A DNA stretch of 64,000 bases from an uncultured Lachnospiraceae bacterium. Its GTDB lineage: Bacteria > Bacillota > Clostridia > Lachnospirales > Lachnospiraceae. A program made the translations under genes and the position numbers. The stretch lies in the NCBI GenBank assembly GCA_934418125.1, contig CAKRWT010000002.1, positions 1-64,000 on the forward strand. Reading direction: 5' to 3'. The notes beneath the pieces were generated by a model. The model was not told where the DNA came from. It made no database searches and saw only the letters and a list, made by a program, of their open reading frames with translations. Shown piece by piece: positions 63,770 through 64,000 of this stretch; position 1 is the first letter of the stretch, and each line of letters starts with the position of its first letter.

Positions 63770-63837
63770 CAATTTCACAAATTGCACCTGAATTGTGCCG
63801 AAAATACATTGAAAAGGCACAAATATTATGTTAAAAT
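63770..63837 (+). promoter_or_regulatory. codY promoter and candidate autoregulatory palindromes
   Basis: TTGAAA (63809-63814) and TAAAAT (63832-63837), 17-bp spacer. Upstream is the perfect palindrome CAATTTCACAAATTG (63770-63784). TTGTGCC (63793-63799) and GGCACAA (63816-63822) flank the -35. The first resembles a shortened CodY box (AATTTTCWGAAAATT), so autoregulation is possible. Confidence 0.5.
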
Positions 63838-63925
63838 CTGATTATATATCAGAACCGTGCAACTTTTAAATGGTGCGGTCTGCAGAAAACAGGTAACAGG
63901 CAACTGATTGTGATAGGAGCAGAGA

Positions 63926-64000
63926 ATGAGCAGCGTTCAATTACTTGATAAAACCAGAAAAATCGGCAAACTTTTACACAACAACAATTCCGGCAAGGTC
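63926..64000 (+). CDS. codY: GTP-sensing pleiotropic repressor CodY, N-terminal fragment
   Basis: The 25 codons before the window end read SSVQLLDKTRKIGKLLHNNN, the start of the CodY GAF domain. CodY senses branched-chain amino acids and GTP and represses nutrient-acquisition genes. AGGAG lies 6 bases before the ATG. The topA-codY order is, as I recall, common in Lachnospiraceae. The remainder is outside the window. Confidence 0.9.
   Translation, partial: MSSVQLLDKTRKIGKLLHNNNSGKV

Overview
The window is a stretch of ordinary chromosome from a low-to-mid GC Firmicute, most likely a spore-forming gut Lachnospiraceae (Clostridium cluster XIVa). Support for this comes from topA directly followed by codY, a DUF5716/DUF5717 gene pair, a very large DUF5057-type protein behind type IV pilin genes, a CIRCE operator, Firmicute-type GreA, YtaF and PrsA, and strong AGGAGG-type ribosome binding sites. 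Family names here are recalled from memory, not searched.

Layout. 1-3436: the end of a KdpE-like response regulator, then a BlaI-type repressor and a BlaR1-like M56 metallopeptidase. 3437-6249: an accessory strip with two tandem-repeat arrays, a GNAT acetyltransferase, tRNA-Thr(GGT) and a HicA/HicB toxin-antitoxin pair. 6250-24163: metabolism and housekeeping genes: FucO-type alcohol dehydrogenase, GreA, a SERCA-like Ca2+ ATPase, YtaF, a beta-CASP RNase-like protein, ThyA-FolA, IlvE, a PHP phosphoesterase, a PrsA-like lipoprotein, HtpG under a CIRCE site, a GH51 arabinofuranosidase and MgtE. 24164-24387: the mgtE leader, which contains a 33-codon ORF and mutually exclusive hairpins.

24551-30429: the two halves of one SpoIID-like, peptidoglycan-binding protein gene on the minus strand. 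They are separated by a 4,613-bp element (25131-29743) that carries a large serine recombinase, an overlapping 48-aa ORF, an oxidoreductase and an MgtC-like membrane protein. Precise recombination at a shared TACC core restores an uninterrupted 421-aa frame, so this looks like a skin-type intervening element in a probable sporulation gene.

30672-37643: a four-gene operon of unknown function: a 1190-aa DUF5717 protein, an Hsp70/actin-like DUF5716 protein, a TPR protein and a membrane coiled-coil protein. 37802-40723: purF and purB. 40884-41093: a candidate structured RNA. 41220-43257: a CDF transporter and a PD-(D/E)XK protein. 43628-61326: a type IV pilus-like cluster (PilC, major pilin, PilD, PilM-PilN fusion, PilO, four minor pilin-like proteins of up to 883 aa and a 1582-aa exported protein) with no assembly ATPase. 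61610-64000: topA and the start of codY.

The two observations I rate highest are the interrupted SpoIID-like gene with its recombinase element and the putative leader-peptide attenuator in front of mgtE. A further recurring peculiarity is that five different purine-rich tandem arrays begin at, or just downstream of, stop codons of plus-strand genes.
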